From the NCBI GenBank assembly GCA_051960855.1, contig JBQCDV010000042.1, positions 1 through 5,681 on the forward strand: a stretch of 5,681 nucleotides of DNA, read 5' to 3'. Under the pieces are notes generated by a model. The model saw only the letters and a program-made list of their open reading frames with translations. It did no database searches and had not been told where the DNA came from. The DNA is from JBQCDV01 sp051960855 (lineage in GTDB: Bacteria > Actinomycetota > Actinomycetes > JAJZTN01). A program made the translations under genes and the position numbers. This document shows positions 5,278 through 5,681 of the stretch, one piece after another (position 1 is the first letter of the stretch; every line of letters begins with the position of its first letter).

Positions 5278-5681
5278 GTCTGCCTGACCAAAAGCGTCAC
5301 GTCCGTCGCGTCGAAGTGCCGCCGCAGCTCCACGTCGTAGCCGGCCGCCCTCATCGCCTGCAGCCAGCGGGCCTGCGCCTGTCGGTCATAGGGGTTGTCA
5401 TATCCCACGAGCCACACCCGGCGCGGCCCCCGCTCGGCAGCGACGGAGTGGGGCGTGACCGAGTGGGGCGCGACGGGTGTGAAGACTTCGAGCCGTTCGA
5501 CGTGCCGGTCCGGCCAGTCGCGCAACCCGTCGGTCTCTTCGGCGTGGGCGAGAGCGGCTTCGGTCACGTGGTTAGCAGCGGCCAGAACGTCGCTGTCCCT
5601 GGCGTGCGCCTCGACGAACGCCGCGGCCTGGCCGAAGCGGTCGCTCGTCGACGGCTGCTCGAGCTCGAGGACCGCGCCGTT
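5274..5681 (-). CDS. C-terminal soluble part of an envelope glycosyltransferase (partial, 5' end outside window)
   Basis: The minus-strand frame is open from the window edge to a TGA at 5274-5276, giving the last 135 residues of a longer protein. A GTG at 5567 is only an internal codon, because sensible sequence continues upstream (FGQAAAFVEAHARDSDVLAA). The pattern is helix FGQAAAFVEAHARDSDV, a strand-rich middle, then RRVWLVGYDNPYDRQAQARW and a final strand TDVTLLVRQT. It resembles the extracytoplasmic C-terminal domain of GT39-type membrane glycosyltransferases, comparable to the tail of the gene at 338-1873. It lies directly upstream of the GT87-like gene with a 4-nt overlap, so the two form an operon. 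The membrane part is outside the window, so the family call rests on the tail and context. Confidence 0.7.
   Translation of the reverse strand, partial: NGAVLELEQPSTSDRFGQAAAFVEAHARDSDVLAAANHVTEAALAHAEETDGLRDWPDRHVERLEVFTPVAPHSVTPHSVAAERGPRRVWLVGYDNPYDRQAQARWLQAMRAAGYDVELRRHFDATDVTLLVRQT
5446..5475 (-). repeat. 15-bp tandem repeat, two copies, coding for VAPHS/VTPHS
   Basis: Units 5446-5460 and 5461-5475 match at 13 of 15 positions and are in frame, giving the five-residue repeat VAPHS-VTPHS in the partial glycosyltransferase. It lies between predicted structural elements, so it is probably a tolerated loop expansion by slippage. Confidence 0.65.

Noticed and set aside
1..5681. CRISPR array, tRNA, rRNA, transposase or integrase
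   Set aside because: No regularly spaced repeats, no tRNA cloverleaf or rRNA segments, and no transposase or integrase motifs were found on either strand.

Overview
The window looks like chromosomal DNA from a high-GC Actinomycetota (actinobacterium). The flanking genes are very GC-rich: single 60-base lines counted by hand give 46/60 G+C at 1081-1140 and 48/60 at 4081-4140. Starts are often GTG and the proteins are rich in Ala, Arg, Val and Gly. The genus cannot be fixed from the sequence alone.

The layout has three blocks. Left block (1-1873, + strand): a possible tail of an upstream gene, an apparently gene-free leader, and one multi-pass membrane glycosyltransferase of the PMT/ArnT (GT-C) type. 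Right block (3904-5681, - strand): a two-gene operon of envelope proteins read toward the centre. One gene is cut by the window edge, and it is followed with a 4-nt GTGA overlap by a GT87-like membrane mannosyltransferase. Both blocks fit assembly of polyprenol-phosphate-dependent cell-envelope glycans or glycoproteins.

Middle block (about 1888-3909, + strand): a compact set of four genes with visibly lower GC (38/60 at 2401-2460, 36/60 at 2641-2700, 39/60 at 3721-3780). It lies between the convergent 3' ends of the two glycosyltransferase blocks. It starts with a good sigma70-type promoter whose -10 runs into a near-perfect palindrome. Next come a HigB/RelE-type toxin, a long HigA-type antitoxin carrying an ImmA/IrrE zinc-protease domain with an intact HEIAH motif, a small unrecognised 69-residue protein, and a minimal nucleotidyltransferase of the MNT/MntA type with an intact GS-X10-DXD motif.

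The first two genes form a recognisable type II toxin-antitoxin pair. What stands out is that an antitoxin with a built-in protease is followed, in the same tight run, by an orphan small protein and an MNT antitoxin that lacks its usual HEPN toxin. This may be two stacked toxin-antitoxin remnants or one composite system with two ways of controlling the toxin. The sequence alone cannot decide between these.
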